A stretch of DNA of 64,000 nucleotides from Vibrio echinoideorum. Lineage in GTDB: Bacteria; Pseudomonadota; Gammaproteobacteria; Enterobacterales; Vibrionaceae. Both the position numbers and the translations under genes were made by a program. Positions 35,843 to 45,587 of this stretch are shown one piece after another. The DNA is taken from the NCBI RefSeq assembly GCF_024347455.1, contig NZ_AP025484.1, positions 558,001 through 622,000 on the forward strand, given 5' to 3'. Under the pieces are notes generated by a model, which saw only the letters and a program-made list of their open reading frames with translations, had not been told where the DNA came from and did no database searches. Positions within the stretch are counted from its first letter, which is position 1. Each line of letters opens with the position of its first letter.

Positions 35843-35872
35843 AAAGCTGCAGTTTTTAACTGCGGCTTTTTT
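35843..35872 (+). terminator. Rho-independent terminator after the barrel gene
   Basis: AAAGCTGCAGTT pairs with AACTGCGGCTTT (one G-T mismatch) and is followed by TTTT. Confidence 0.85.
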
Positions 35873-35891
35873 CGATCTGTTTTGTTAGGCC

Positions 35892-35916
35892 TTGATTTGA
35901 TTTGATTTGATTTGAG
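35892..35916. repeat. TTGAT pentamer microsatellite
   Basis: Four perfect TTGAT units and one TTGAG in the spacer between two converging genes; no coding effect expected. Confidence 0.75.
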
Positions 35917-35971
35917 TTGCTTTAGCAAGAGCGGGTGAGACGTCTGTTTAAAGCGAATATCAATTGGGCAA

Positions 35972-37096
35972 TTAGGCTTCACGGATATGAGCGGTCACAG
36001 AAACGATGGCATGGTCAGTACTGAATTGATCGTTTTCAAAACTTGGATTGATGAGATGATGGTCGAGCACTGTGTAGCGAGAGATCTCCATCAAGCTTGA
36101 TGAGTTCTGACAATCGAACTCATTGGACATCAAAATATAGTCCAATACCGAACCTGATGCACCGTAATAGTGGGTCGGTTTGCGTTGCTCTAGTAAGTCT
36201 TCTTCGTGCAGTTGATGATAGAGATCCCAACTGTCTTTCAAGCGAAAGTGGGAAAGCCAATGCTTGCTGTTTTCGTCTCGGTTTATTGAATAACTTAGTA
36301 GCCCTTTGAACTCATCGTGAAACAGTGGTTTGTTAAAGTCACCCATTAACACAACTGGCTGATCAGTTTGGTAACGCTGATTGGTGATGTATTGATGGAG
36401 CATCTGGCTTTCTAGACCACGCTGGACACTTGATAACCAAGAACCAAGTTGCTCTTGGTGAAGTCTAGTCAACGTGTCACTTTTCGGCTTCTGGTTGCCT
36501 GAGGTTTCCGAGACTTTAGTTCTATCAGCGTTATCTGGAGTTTGCCCTTTTGGTTCAGTAGGTCGCTGAGATTTGAAGTGCACCACATAACAATCAGTCG
36601 AGCCCAAATGGGGTAAGGTAATTGTGGCGTGTACTGGCGTTCGGTTGAATGAGAAACTGTCACTAAGATTGAAGGCTGAAAGCAATTCTAAATCGGGTTT
36701 AACCGGCTGCACTTTTTCAATCGGGTAGCGAGAGGCGATACCTACGACAGGCGAGGTATACAGGTAATCATCTTCAACATGCGCGCTATCGACGACAGCA
36801 AAGTACGGGTAACCAAGCTCCTTCATCAATTGCTCTAAAGACTGCGGGCTAAATATCTCCTGGAAACCAATCACATCGCAATCTATTGAACCAATCGCTT
36901 CCGCCATCCAATGTTGTTTCTTCTGCCACTCTTCGAAGCTGTAGATATTCTCAAAATCATAATAAGCATTCGGTGGTTCGAGATAGTTCAAAAGGTTGAA
37001 TGTTGAGAATGTTATTTGGTTTGGTTTGTTCAAAGCGTCATTCCATTTAGACCAAGGCGATAAGGATACTCCACTAAAGCGCTGATTGTTGATCAA
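35972..37096 (-). CDS. Endonuclease/exonuclease/phosphatase (EEP) family hydrolase
   Basis: 374 residues. EEP metal-site motifs in order: STFNLLNY, VIGFQEIF (metal-binding Glu), LMGDFNKPL (catalytic Asp/Asn), a region with VLDYILMS, and STDHAIVSV (Asp-His pair) at the end. No signal peptide, so cytosolic. The family includes nucleases, sphingomyelinases and phosphoesterases; the substrate cannot be read from the sequence. Single gene, converging with the barrel gene. Confidence 0.8.
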   Translation of the reverse strand: MINNQRFSGVSLSPWSKWNDALNKPNQITFSTFNLLNYLEPPNAYYDFENIYSFEEWQKKQHWMAEAIGSIDCDVIGFQEIFSPQSLEQLMKELGYPYFAVVDSAHVEDDYLYTSPVVGIASRYPIEKVQPVKPDLELLSAFNLSDSFSFNRTPVHATITLPHLGSTDCYVVHFKSQRPTEPKGQTPDNADRTKVSETSGNQKPKSDTLTRLHQEQLGSWLSSVQRGLESQMLHQYITNQRYQTDQPVVLMGDFNKPLFHDEFKGLLSYSINRDENSKHWLSHFRLKDSWDLYHQLHEEDLLEQRKPTHYYGASGSVLDYILMSNEFDCQNSSSLMEISRYTVLDHHLINPSFENDQFSTDHAIVSVTAHIREA

Positions 37097-37413
37097 TTCG
37101 TGGGCTAAATATCACTTGTCAGTAAAGTTAGTTTAATTGAACGTCCCATAACAATGGAACTTTATGCCGTAACAGATAGACAAATTATAGTGCTCTTCTC
37201 TTAGACCGTGCCATTCAATTGCTTCGAGTAGGGGCGAGTAATTGTAAATAAACGGTAAGAGATACAGCGCTGATGGTTTTATTAGTTATTACATGATGTT
37301 AGATTTGAACCTATACTTGTTTTATCGACGTGCATACAAAGCTGATAATGACTTTCGTATAAAACCGATATTATAGCGATACAACGAATTTATACATTTG
37401 AAGGGAGAGTCAA
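37097..37413. promoter_or_regulatory. Divergent spacer between the EEP gene and yejA
   Basis: 317 bp without a gene, containing the promoters of both neighbours. GAAGGGAGAG at the right end is the yejA ribosome site. No palindrome stands out. Confidence 0.45.
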
Positions 37414-39309
37414 ATGGGAACAGTTTTTCGACGCAAAGCCTCGCAGCGCACTCAGTTATTCAGGTTTAACTTAGCCTCATGTGCCATCATGTTGCCGCTT
37501 ATTGCTTTACAACCCTCCGTTACTTACGCTTCCGATACCGAATCAACTCCTGCTGTCACTGTTATTGAAACCACTCAACTGGTCGGTTTTGGTGAAGCAA
37601 AATATCCTGCCGACTTTTCTCACTTCGATTACGTTAATCCTGATGCGCCAAAGCAAGGTAAAGTGACCTATGGCAGCATTGGTACGTACGATAGCTTTAA
37701 TCGATTCGGTTCCCGCGGCGTTGCAGCTAGCTACACAGGCGAAATTTACGATACTTTGATGTTTTCTCCAAGCGACGAGATTGATGCGTATTATCCATTA
37801 ATCGCTTCTAGCATTCGCTACGCGAGTGACTTTTCTTGGATGGAAATCGACATCAACCCAGATGCTAAATTCCAAGACGGCAAGCCAATCACAGCTCACG
37901 ATGTTGCCTTTACCTTTGAGAAGTTTTCAAAAGAAGGTGTGCCTCAATATCGCGTGTATTACAAAGAAATTGAATCAGTAACCGCTGTCTCTGATTTGGT
38001 TGTGCGTATTGAGATGAGCAAGCCAAACCGTGAGAAGCTGTTTAGCTTTGCACAAAGCACTCGCGTACTGCCAAAACATTACTGGCAAGACAGAAAGCTG
38101 TCTGAGCCGCTGAGTGAGCCACCAGTAGGAAGCGGCCCTTACAAAATTATCAGCTATAAATCGGGTCAAAGCGTTACCTACGGTCTAGATGACAATTACT
38201 GGGCAGCCGACCTGCCAGTTAACGTGGGCCGTAATAACTTTAAACAAGTGCAATACGATTACTACCGAGACGACACGGTAATGCTGGAAGCCTTTAAAGC
38301 AGGGGAGTTCGATCTACGAACCGAAAACTCGGCTAAGTTTTGGGCAAACTCTTACACGGGTGCAAACTTCGATAAAGGCTACATCATTAAAGAAGAGATC
38401 AACCACGAGAAGCCTGAAACGACTCAAGGTTTCGTCTTCAACATTCAATCTCCTGTGTTCTCTGATCCTAAAGTGCGTGAAGCGTTAACTTACGCGATGG
38501 ATTTTGAGTGGATGAACAAGAACATGTTCTACGGTCAATACAAACGCACTCGTAGTTACTTCCAAAACACTGACTATGAAGCGAAGGGCTTACCAAGCGA
38601 AGCTGAAGTCGAGTTGCTTTCTCAGTATAAAGACCAAATCCCACCGAGAGTCTTCACTGAAGAATTCCAGCCATCAGTCACCGATGGCAGCGGCCGTATT
38701 CGTAGCCAAATGCGCACCGCGTTCAAACTGCTGAAAGAAGCGGGTTGGGTATTGAAAGACAAAGTAATGACCAACGAAAAGACCGGCAAGCCGATGTCAT
38801 TTGAGTTGTTGATTTACAGCCCAACCACGGAACGAATCGCAACGCCGGTTCAAAAGAACCTCAAGCGTATGGGCATCGAGATGAAGATTCGTACTATCGA
38901 TACGACTCAGTACATCAAGCGATTGCGTGATCGCGATTTCGACATGGTGTCTTCATCGTTTTCCGCAAACCCTTATCCTAGCCCGAACTTAATGATCGTT
39001 TGGAACTCTAACTATATTGATTCTACTTACAATACTGCGGGTGTGATGGATCCGGTGGTTGACGCGTTAACAGAAGAAATTGCGCGTAACCAACAGCATC
39101 CAGAAAAGCTTCTTACGCTTGGTCGTTCGCTAGACCGTGTACTGCAGTGGAATTTCTATAATATCCCGCAATGGCATGTTGGTGAATACCGCGTAGCAAT
39201 GTGGGACAAGTTTGAGCGTCCAGATGTATTACCTAAATACGATTTAGGCATTGATACATGGTGGATTTCAGAAGAGAAGGCGGCTTTGCTTCCTGAAAAA
39301 CGTCGTTAG
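37414..39309 (+). CDS. yejA: Peptide ABC transporter, solute-binding protein (YejA type)
   Basis: 631 residues with an N-terminal hydrophobic export signal (about 15-40) and a family 5 solute-binding domain (YPADFSHFDYVNPDAPKQGKVTYG, then YDTLMFSPSDEIDAYYPLIA). Periplasmic. YejABEF in enterobacteria imports oligopeptides and microcin C. The order yejA-B-E-F is kept here: 12 nt to yejB. A strong GAAGGGAGAG site precedes the ATG. Gene name by likeness and order. Confidence 0.9.
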   Translation: MGTVFRRKASQRTQLFRFNLASCAIMLPLIALQPSVTYASDTESTPAVTVIETTQLVGFGEAKYPADFSHFDYVNPDAPKQGKVTYGSIGTYDSFNRFGSRGVAASYTGEIYDTLMFSPSDEIDAYYPLIASSIRYASDFSWMEIDINPDAKFQDGKPITAHDVAFTFEKFSKEGVPQYRVYYKEIESVTAVSDLVVRIEMSKPNREKLFSFAQSTRVLPKHYWQDRKLSEPLSEPPVGSGPYKIISYKSGQSVTYGLDDNYWAADLPVNVGRNNFKQVQYDYYRDDTVMLEAFKAGEFDLRTENSAKFWANSYTGANFDKGYIIKEEINHEKPETTQGFVFNIQSPVFSDPKVREALTYAMDFEWMNKNMFYGQYKRTRSYFQNTDYEAKGLPSEAEVELLSQYKDQIPPRVFTEEFQPSVTDGSGRIRSQMRTAFKLLKEAGWVLKDKVMTNEKTGKPMSFELLIYSPTTERIATPVQKNLKRMGIEMKIRTIDTTQYIKRLRDRDFDMVSSSFSANPYPSPNLMIVWNSNYIDSTYNTAGVMDPVVDALTEEIARNQQHPEKLLTLGRSLDRVLQWNFYNIPQWHVGEYRVAMWDKFERPDVLPKYDLGIDTWWISEEKAALLPEKRR

Positions 39310-39321
39310 GAGTTAGTTAGC

Positions 39322-40410
39322 ATGGCCGCGTATATATTTCGGCGTTTACTGTTGGTGATCCCCACGTTGTGGGCGATCATCACCATCAACTTTTTCATTA
39401 TTCAGATTGCGCCTGGTGGGCCAGTAGAACAAGCCGTTGCTCAGTTAGAAGGGCATAACTCTGGAATCATGGAACGCTTTTCTGGTGGTGGACAAGAAGT
39501 TGATTTAAGCGAAAGTGACCAAGCGTCTGCCAGTGGCTATAAAGGCTCTCGCGGGCTTGATCCGGAAGTGGTTGAAGAGATCAAAAAGCAGTTTGGTTTT
39601 GATAAGCCGATTCATGTTCGCTACTTCGACATGTTGAAAAATTACGCGACCTTTAACTTCGGTGAAAGCTTGTTTAAAGGCGGCAACGTTATTGATTTAA
39701 TCATCGAACGGCTGCCCGTCTCCATTTCTTTAGGGTTGTGGAGTACCTTAATCATTTATGTGATTTCGATACCTTTAGGCATCATGAAGGCGATACATCA
39801 CGGATCTCGCTTTGATATTTGGTCGAGTGCTGTGGTCATTGTTGGCTATGCCGTACCGGGCTTCTTGTTTGCGATTATCCTGATTATTTTGTTCGCGAGT
39901 GGTAACTACTTCAGTTGGTTCCCATTGCGTGGGTTAGTGTCGAGTAACTTCGACCAACTGAATTGGTATCAACAAATTGGCGATTACTTCTGGCATTTGG
40001 CTTTGCCTATTTTCGCTATGGTCATCGGCGGTTTCGCAACACTCAGTATGTTGACCAAAAACTCCTTCCTTGATGAAATCAACAAGCAATATGTGGTGAC
40101 CGCGAGAGCAAAAGGTTTGGACGAGAGCAGTATTCTCTACAAGCACGTTTTCCGTAACGCTATGTTGATTATTATTGCGGGTTTCCCTAGTGCATTTATT
40201 AGTATTTTCTTCACGGGTTCTATGTTGATTGAAGTGATGTTTTCACTCGAAGGTATTGGCCTGCTTGGCTTTGAATCGACCATTCAACGAGATTACCCAG
40301 TGGTGTTCAGCTCTCTCTATATCATGACCTTGCTTGGCTTGGTGTTGAGCATTATCTCTGACCTGACTTACACCTGGGTTGATCCTCGAATTGATTTTGA
40401 AGCGCGTTAA
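39322..40410 (+). CDS. yejB: Peptide ABC transporter, permease (YejB type)
   Basis: 362 residues. First helix [21 protein letters not shown], then a periplasmic insert (about 35-95), then five more helices with the EAA loop ([19 protein letters not shown]). Characteristic of DppB/OppB-like permeases; the [10 protein letters not shown] motif is typical of YejB. AGGAGT lies 8 nt before the ATG. Acts with YejE. Confidence 0.92.
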   Translation: MAAYIFRRLLLVIPTLWAIITINFFIIQIAPGGPVEQAVAQLEGHNSGIMERFSGGGQEVDLSESDQASASGYKGSRGLDPEVVEEIKKQFGFDKPIHVRYFDMLKNYATFNFGESLFKGGNVIDLIIERLPVSISLGLWSTLIIYVISIPLGIMKAIHHGSRFDIWSSAVVIVGYAVPGFLFAIILIILFASGNYFSWFPLRGLVSSNFDQLNWYQQIGDYFWHLALPIFAMVIGGFATLSMLTKNSFLDEINKQYVVTARAKGLDESSILYKHVFRNAMLIIIAGFPSAFISIFFTGSMLIEVMFSLEGIGLLGFESTIQRDYPVVFSSLYIMTLLGLVLSIISDLTYTWVDPRIDFEAR

Positions 40411-40441
40411 TGGCGAACGAATAACAAGGTATTGATAATAA

Positions 40442-41464
40442 ATGTTTAACAACCCTTTAGCTGAAGCTCGTTGGTTACGTTTTAAAGCAAACAAGCGTGG
40501 TTTTATCTCCCTTTGGATATTTACCATTTTGTTTGGATTGAGCCTGTTCGCAGAGATCATTGCCAACGATAAGCCACTCTTGGTTTCTTATGATAATCAG
40601 TGGTTTGTACCCGTTATCAATGAATATTCGGAGACTGAGTTTGGTGGCGAGTTTGAAACTGAAGCCGACTACAAAGACCCGTATGTTATCGAACTCATCG
40701 AAGACAATGGATACATCGTGTGGCCAATCATTCCGTTTAGCTACGACACGATAAACTTCGATATTTCAGGCGCGGTGCCATCGGAACCCGATTCGGTGAA
40801 CTGGTTAGGAACCGATGATAAAGGGCGAGATGTGTTAGCTCGCATTATCTATGGGTTCCGTATTTCCGTGTTATTTGGTTTTATTCTGACGATTGTATCG
40901 AGTGTTGTCGGTGTAGTGGTTGGCGCGACACAAGGTTATTACGGTGGTTGGATCGATTTGCTCGGGCAGCGTTTTATCGAAGTCTGGTCTGGCATGCCGA
41001 CTTTGTTCTTGCTGATTATTTTGTCTAGCTTTATCGAGCCTAATTTCTGGTGGTTGCTCGGGATTATGGTGTTGTTCAGTTGGATGAGTCTAGTGGGCAT
41101 CGTGCGAGCTGAATTCCTACGCTGTCGAAACTTTGATTACGTAAGAGCCGCGCAAGCGATGGGCGTTGATGACAAACGCATTATGCTTCGTCATATGCTG
41201 CCAAATGCGATGGTGGCGTCGTTAACCATGATGCCATTTATCCTTTCTGGCTCGGTCACCACATTAACCTCATTAGATTTCTTGGGCTTTGGTCTTCCTG
41301 CGGGTTCACCTTCACTAGGTGAGCTCTTGGCACAAGGTAAAGCTAACTTACAAGCGCCTTGGCTTGGTATTTCTGCCTTTGTCGTACTTTCTCTGATGCT
41401 TACGTTACTCGTCTTCGTTGGTGAAGCGGTGCGTGATGCCTTCGACCCACATCAACAGAAGTAA
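40442..41464 (+). CDS. yejE: Peptide ABC transporter, permease (YejE type)
   Basis: 340 residues. Membrane helix at about 20-40, a large periplasmic loop (about 42-130), and then helices of the DppC type with NWLGTDDKGRDVLARIIYGFR and the EAA loop AAQAMGVDDKRIMLRHMLPNA. Second subunit of the YejBE channel. 31 nt after yejB and 9 nt before yejF. Confidence 0.92.
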   Translation: MFNNPLAEARWLRFKANKRGFISLWIFTILFGLSLFAEIIANDKPLLVSYDNQWFVPVINEYSETEFGGEFETEADYKDPYVIELIEDNGYIVWPIIPFSYDTINFDISGAVPSEPDSVNWLGTDDKGRDVLARIIYGFRISVLFGFILTIVSSVVGVVVGATQGYYGGWIDLLGQRFIEVWSGMPTLFLLIILSSFIEPNFWWLLGIMVLFSWMSLVGIVRAEFLRCRNFDYVRAAQAMGVDDKRIMLRHMLPNAMVASLTMMPFILSGSVTTLTSLDFLGFGLPAGSPSLGELLAQGKANLQAPWLGISAFVVLSLMLTLLVFVGEAVRDAFDPHQQK

Positions 41465-41473
41465 GGATAGGTT

Positions 41474-43123
41474 ATGACTTCAAATACAGTTCCTACTTCA
41501 GGGCCAACAGCAGAGGCTTCTAATGCATCTCCAGTTCTGACCATAGATAAACTGTCTGTCGGTTTCGGCCGAAAAGATTCGATAGAACAAGTGACGCAAG
41601 ATGTTTCTCTAGAGATCTACAAAGGTGAAACGCTAGCACTAGTAGGAGAGAGTGGATCAGGTAAGTCGGTCACGGCCAACTCGATTTTAAAACTGCTGCC
41701 TAAAGGCTCGTCGCATTACTTGAACGGTAAGATCAATTTCTCTGGCACCGATATCCTGAGCTGTTCAGAAAGACAGTTGCGCGGGATTCGTGGTGGCCGC
41801 ATTGGCATGATTTTCCAGGAGCCAATGGTTTCATTGAATCCGCTTCATCGAGTCGGTAAGCAACTGGTTGAAACTCTATCTATTCACCGAGGGATGCGAA
41901 CCAACAAAGCGCAAGCCTTGGCTATAGAATGGCTATCAAAGGTTGGGATTCGTTACCCGGAACAAAAAATATCGGCTTACCCTCATGAGTTATCGGGTGG
42001 TGAACGTCAACGTGTAATGATCGCGATGGCATTAATCAACGAACCAGAGCTACTTATCGCAGATGAACCTACAACTGCGTTGGACGTGTCGGTGCAAGCG
42101 CAAATCCTCGATCTTTTGAATGACCTTCAACAAGAACTGGGTATGGCGATGCTTTTTATCACCCATGATTTGAGTATTGTTCGTAAAATTGCTGATAGAG
42201 TCGCGGTAATGAAAGATGGGCGGCTAGTTGAAAGCAACGATTGCCAAACATTATTCAATGCTCCTACTCATCCCTACACGCAAAAGCTGATTAACTCTGA
42301 TCCAAAAGGGCTACCAGTACCTGTTTCTCCTGACAGTAAGCCTTTACTTGATGTGGACCAACTTCGTGTTTGGTTCCCCATTACGGGTGGCTTATTTAAG
42401 CGCACAATTTCGCATATAAAGGCAGTGACTGATATGGAGTTCACCTTGAAAAAAGGGCACTCCATCGGTTTAGTGGGTGAGAGTGGTTCTGGTAAATCGA
42501 CAACCGGAATGGCAATCCTCAAATTGGTTGAAAGTGAAGGCTCGATTACCTACGCTGACGAACAAATTCAAGGCTTAAACCGCCAACAGATGCTACCGTT
42601 TCGAAGCCGTATGCAAGTGGTATTTCAAGACCCATTCTCTGCGTTGAACCCGAGAATGTCGGTGGCGCAGGTAATTGGTGAGGGTTTATTGGTACATCAG
42701 CAATTGGACGACACTGAACTCGATCAACGCATCTGTGACGTAATGAAAGAGGTCGACCTCGACCCTGAAACTCGTCACCGTTACCCCAACGAATTTTCTG
42801 GCGGGCAGAGGCAACGTATCGCGATTGCACGCGCACTGATTCTTAAACCAGAGTTTATCTTGCTAGACGAACCAACATCTTCACTAGACAGAACCGTCCA
42901 AGCGCAGGTGTTGGATTTGCTGAAGTCACTTCAAGAAAAGTATGGCTTAACCTATTTGTTTATCAGCCATGATTTGAATGTCGTGAAATCCTTGTGTCAT
43001 TACACCATTGTGATGAAAGCAGGAGAAGTAATAGAGAAGGGTGACACGGAAACTTTGTTTGGCAATCCACAGCATGAGTACACCAAGCAACTTGTGAGTC
43101 TTTCGAATGTCGGTGGTGTTTAG
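41474..43123 (+). CDS. yejF: Peptide ABC transporter, fused double ATPase (YejF type)
   Basis: 549 residues with two complete ABC domains: Walker A GESGSGKS at about residue 60 and again at about 336, signatures LSGGERQR and FSGGQRQR, and Walker B LLIADEP and ILLDEP. One protein thus energises the YejBE permease. E. coli YejF is 529 residues. Followed by a terminator at 43171. Confidence 0.93.
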   Translation: MTSNTVPTSGPTAEASNASPVLTIDKLSVGFGRKDSIEQVTQDVSLEIYKGETLALVGESGSGKSVTANSILKLLPKGSSHYLNGKINFSGTDILSCSERQLRGIRGGRIGMIFQEPMVSLNPLHRVGKQLVETLSIHRGMRTNKAQALAIEWLSKVGIRYPEQKISAYPHELSGGERQRVMIAMALINEPELLIADEPTTALDVSVQAQILDLLNDLQQELGMAMLFITHDLSIVRKIADRVAVMKDGRLVESNDCQTLFNAPTHPYTQKLINSDPKGLPVPVSPDSKPLLDVDQLRVWFPITGGLFKRTISHIKAVTDMEFTLKKGHSIGLVGESGSGKSTTGMAILKLVESEGSITYADEQIQGLNRQQMLPFRSRMQVVFQDPFSALNPRMSVAQVIGEGLLVHQQLDDTELDQRICDVMKEVDLDPETRHRYPNEFSGGQRQRIAIARALILKPEFILLDEPTSSLDRTVQAQVLDLLKSLQEKYGLTYLFISHDLNVVKSLCHYTIVMKAGEVIEKGDTETLFGNPQHEYTKQLVSLSNVGGV

Positions 43124-43170
43124 GTTAGTGGATTACCCATCGAATTAGCACCTATCTTGTGAATACCAAT

Positions 43171-43206
43171 AAATCGCTTCTGTTCTGCAGAGGCGATTTT
43201 TCTTTG
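43171..43206 (+). terminator. Rho-independent terminator after yejF
   Basis: AAATCGCTTCTG pairs with CAGAGGCGATTT (one mismatch), 5-nt loop, then TT-rich tail. Confidence 0.85.
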
Positions 43207-43499
43207 TAGACACTGAATTTCGTTAAGTCTTCAGATCTACATAACTTACAAACATGTTCGAATTGCCGTGATGGTTCTATTCCTAGGTTACAAATTAATC
43301 TTTTCTACATTTCCCCAATCAAAACTTATTTCTTGTATTGTCATTAATACATTGATTTTAAGTACCAAAATCAAAATTTTAAATGGTTTTAGGTTAAATG
43401 TATTTGTAAGCAAATGTAGGTGAATGTAACCATTTGACTACTTTATTTTATTGATTAAATTGATGGAATATTGCTTTAAATGGAATTTGGCTAGTTAGA
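43207..43499 (+). promoter_or_regulatory. Promoter region of the second peptide-import operon
   Basis: 293 bp AT-rich spacer. It holds the inverted repeat TTGATTTT/AAAATCAA (43352-43359 and 43367-43374, 7-nt gap) and a further ATTTG/CAAAT pair near 43402-43415, candidates for operator sites. Confidence 0.45.
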
Positions 43500-44525
43500 A
43501 TGATTGCATATTTACTGAAACGTTTTGCTTTAGTCGTACCTACGTTTCTTGGTATTACGATTTTGATATTCGCGATCACGCGTTTTGTCCCTGGTGGTCC
43601 TGTTGAGAGGATGCTGGCAAACATGCAGCCTCAGGGGGACGGTGGTGGCGCGTCTAGTCTCGTTGGCCAAAACTCAGCTCTGTCTGAAGATCAGCTTGCT
43701 GATCTAAATAAATTTTATGGATTAGATAAACCGGTAACGGAAGCGTATCTCGAATGGTTAGTTCGACTTGTTCATTTTGATCTAGGTGAGTCGACGCGCT
43801 ACTACGAACCTGTCAGTGACATGATTTTTGAGCGCCTGCCAGTCTCTGTTATGTATGGTGGTGTTACCTTTTTCATTAGTTATTTTATCTCTATTCCTCT
43901 TGGTTATTTTAAGGCGATGAAGCACGGCAGCGTTTTTGATTCTGTTTCATCAATCATGATTTTTGTCGGCTATGCCTTACCGGGATATGTGGTCGGCGTG
44001 CTTCTTATTACGTTTTTCAGTTATCACTTAGAGTGGTTCCCAATGGGGGGCTTTGTTGACGATGACTTTGACGACTTCAATACTTTCTCAGAGCAAATTG
44101 CTGATATTTTGTGGCATGCGGTCTTACCTTTGCTTTGTTACCTGATAGGTGACTTTGCGACGTTAACCATGACCATGAAGAATAATTTGATGGAAAACTT
44201 ATCGTCAGATTACATTCGCACCGCTATCGCTAAAGGTTTGCCTTTCAGAGAGGCGATTCGTAAACACGCACTACGCAATAGTTTAATTCCAATCGCTAGC
44301 CACTTTGGCAACTCTCTTCTTTTCTTCATGACGGGCTCTTTCTTAATTGAGGTCATTTTCGATATTAATGGCATAGGCCTGCTTGGTTACGAGTCAATTG
44401 TAGAAAGAGATTACCCAGTGGTTATGGGTATTGTCGCAATCAACGCCTGCATATTATTACTCGGCAATATCTTGTCAGACGTTTGCGTTGCATTGGTCGA
44501 CCCTAGAGTGAAATTTGGAGCGTGA
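43500..44525 (+). CDS. Peptide ABC transporter, permease (YejB/DppB-like)
   Basis: 341 residues. First helix MIAYLLKRFALVVPTFLGIT, then the YejB-type motif ITRFVPGGPVERMLANMQPQ, and the EAA loop AKGLPFREAIRKHALRNSL. Paralogous to the yejB gene 4 kb upstream but clearly diverged, so the two loci are not a recent duplication. First gene of a five-gene importer operon. Confidence 0.9.
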   Translation: MIAYLLKRFALVVPTFLGITILIFAITRFVPGGPVERMLANMQPQGDGGGASSLVGQNSALSEDQLADLNKFYGLDKPVTEAYLEWLVRLVHFDLGESTRYYEPVSDMIFERLPVSVMYGGVTFFISYFISIPLGYFKAMKHGSVFDSVSSIMIFVGYALPGYVVGVLLITFFSYHLEWFPMGGFVDDDFDDFNTFSEQIADILWHAVLPLLCYLIGDFATLTMTMKNNLMENLSSDYIRTAIAKGLPFREAIRKHALRNSLIPIASHFGNSLLFFMTGSFLIEVIFDINGIGLLGYESIVERDYPVVMGIVAINACILLLGNILSDVCVALVDPRVKFGA

Positions 44526-44527
44526 TG

Positions 44528-45571
44528 ATGATTAAATTGAACCCGTTGACGTTAAAGCAACTCAAGCGATTTAAACAAATAAAACGTGGGTACTGGTCGC
44601 TGATTATTTTGTCCGCGATGTTGTTTTTGTCACTAATCGCAGAAGTGTTGATTAACAGCAAGGCGTTAGTTGTTCGCTATCAAGGCGATTATTATTTTCC
44701 AATTGTATCTGATGTTTATTCAGGTAAGACATTTGGTCTGGAATCGTCAGGAGAAGCGAACTATCGATTACTCCAATTGGCACTTCAAGATGAAAATAGT
44801 GGTGATTTTGCGATTTTGCCTATCGTGCCTTGGAACCCGTATGAACAAGACTTTTCGGGTGAATATCCTCCACATGCACCAAGTGCTCAAACAAAACATT
44901 ACTTAGGTACAGATATTATTGGTCGGGATATTTTGGCTCGGCTGGTTTACGGATTTCGTACAGCAATGGGGTTTTCTCTGATAACCATGGTGATTGCATA
45001 CAGTATTGGTGTCACGGTTGGCTGTGCGATGGGTTTCTTTGGTGGAAAGTTTGACTTAATCGTTCAACGAATCATTGAAACTTGGTCAATGGTGCCGTTT
45101 CTCTACGTGATTATGATTCTCGTTTCGATAGCTCAACCAACTTTCATGTTGTTCGTATTAATAAATGTGACCTTCGGATGGATGGGCATTACTTGGTATA
45201 TGCGGACCATGACGTACAGAGAATCCGCTCGAGAGTATGTGCTGGCAGCAAAGGCATTAGGCGCATCAACAGCAAGAATCCTTTTTCACCATATCTTGCC
45301 CAATACCATGGTAATGATCGTGACTTTGGCTCCTTTCACTATTGCAGCAAATATTACGGCGCTCACTGCTCTGGACTACTTGGGTTTAGGGCTTATTCCG
45401 CCAACCCCTAGTTGGGGAGAGCTTCTTCAGCAAGGTAAGTCAAACCTTGATTCCCCATGGATTGTTGGTTCCGTTGTGACAGCAATTGTAGGTGTTTTAG
45501 TCATGGTTACTTTTATTGGTGAAGCGATAAGAACGGCCTTTGATCCCAAGAAATATACAGTTTATAGATAA
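44528..45571 (+). CDS. Peptide ABC transporter, permease (YejE/DppC-like)
   Basis: 347 residues. Helix at about 20-40, periplasmic loop, then KHYLGTDIIGRDILARLVYGFR and the EAA loop AAKALGASTARILFHHILPNT. GGAG lies 7 nt before ATG 44528; GTG 44522 and ATG 44525 are in the same frame and also possible. The start region touches the upstream stop, indicating coupling. Confidence 0.9.
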   Translation: MIKLNPLTLKQLKRFKQIKRGYWSLIILSAMLFLSLIAEVLINSKALVVRYQGDYYFPIVSDVYSGKTFGLESSGEANYRLLQLALQDENSGDFAILPIVPWNPYEQDFSGEYPPHAPSAQTKHYLGTDIIGRDILARLVYGFRTAMGFSLITMVIAYSIGVTVGCAMGFFGGKFDLIVQRIIETWSMVPFLYVIMILVSIAQPTFMLFVLINVTFGWMGITWYMRTMTYRESAREYVLAAKALGASTARILFHHILPNTMVMIVTLAPFTIAANITALTALDYLGLGLIPPTPSWGELLQQGKSNLDSPWIVGSVVTAIVGVLVMVTFIGEAIRTAFDPKKYTVYR

Positions 45572-45587
45572 GCACTAGGAAGTGATG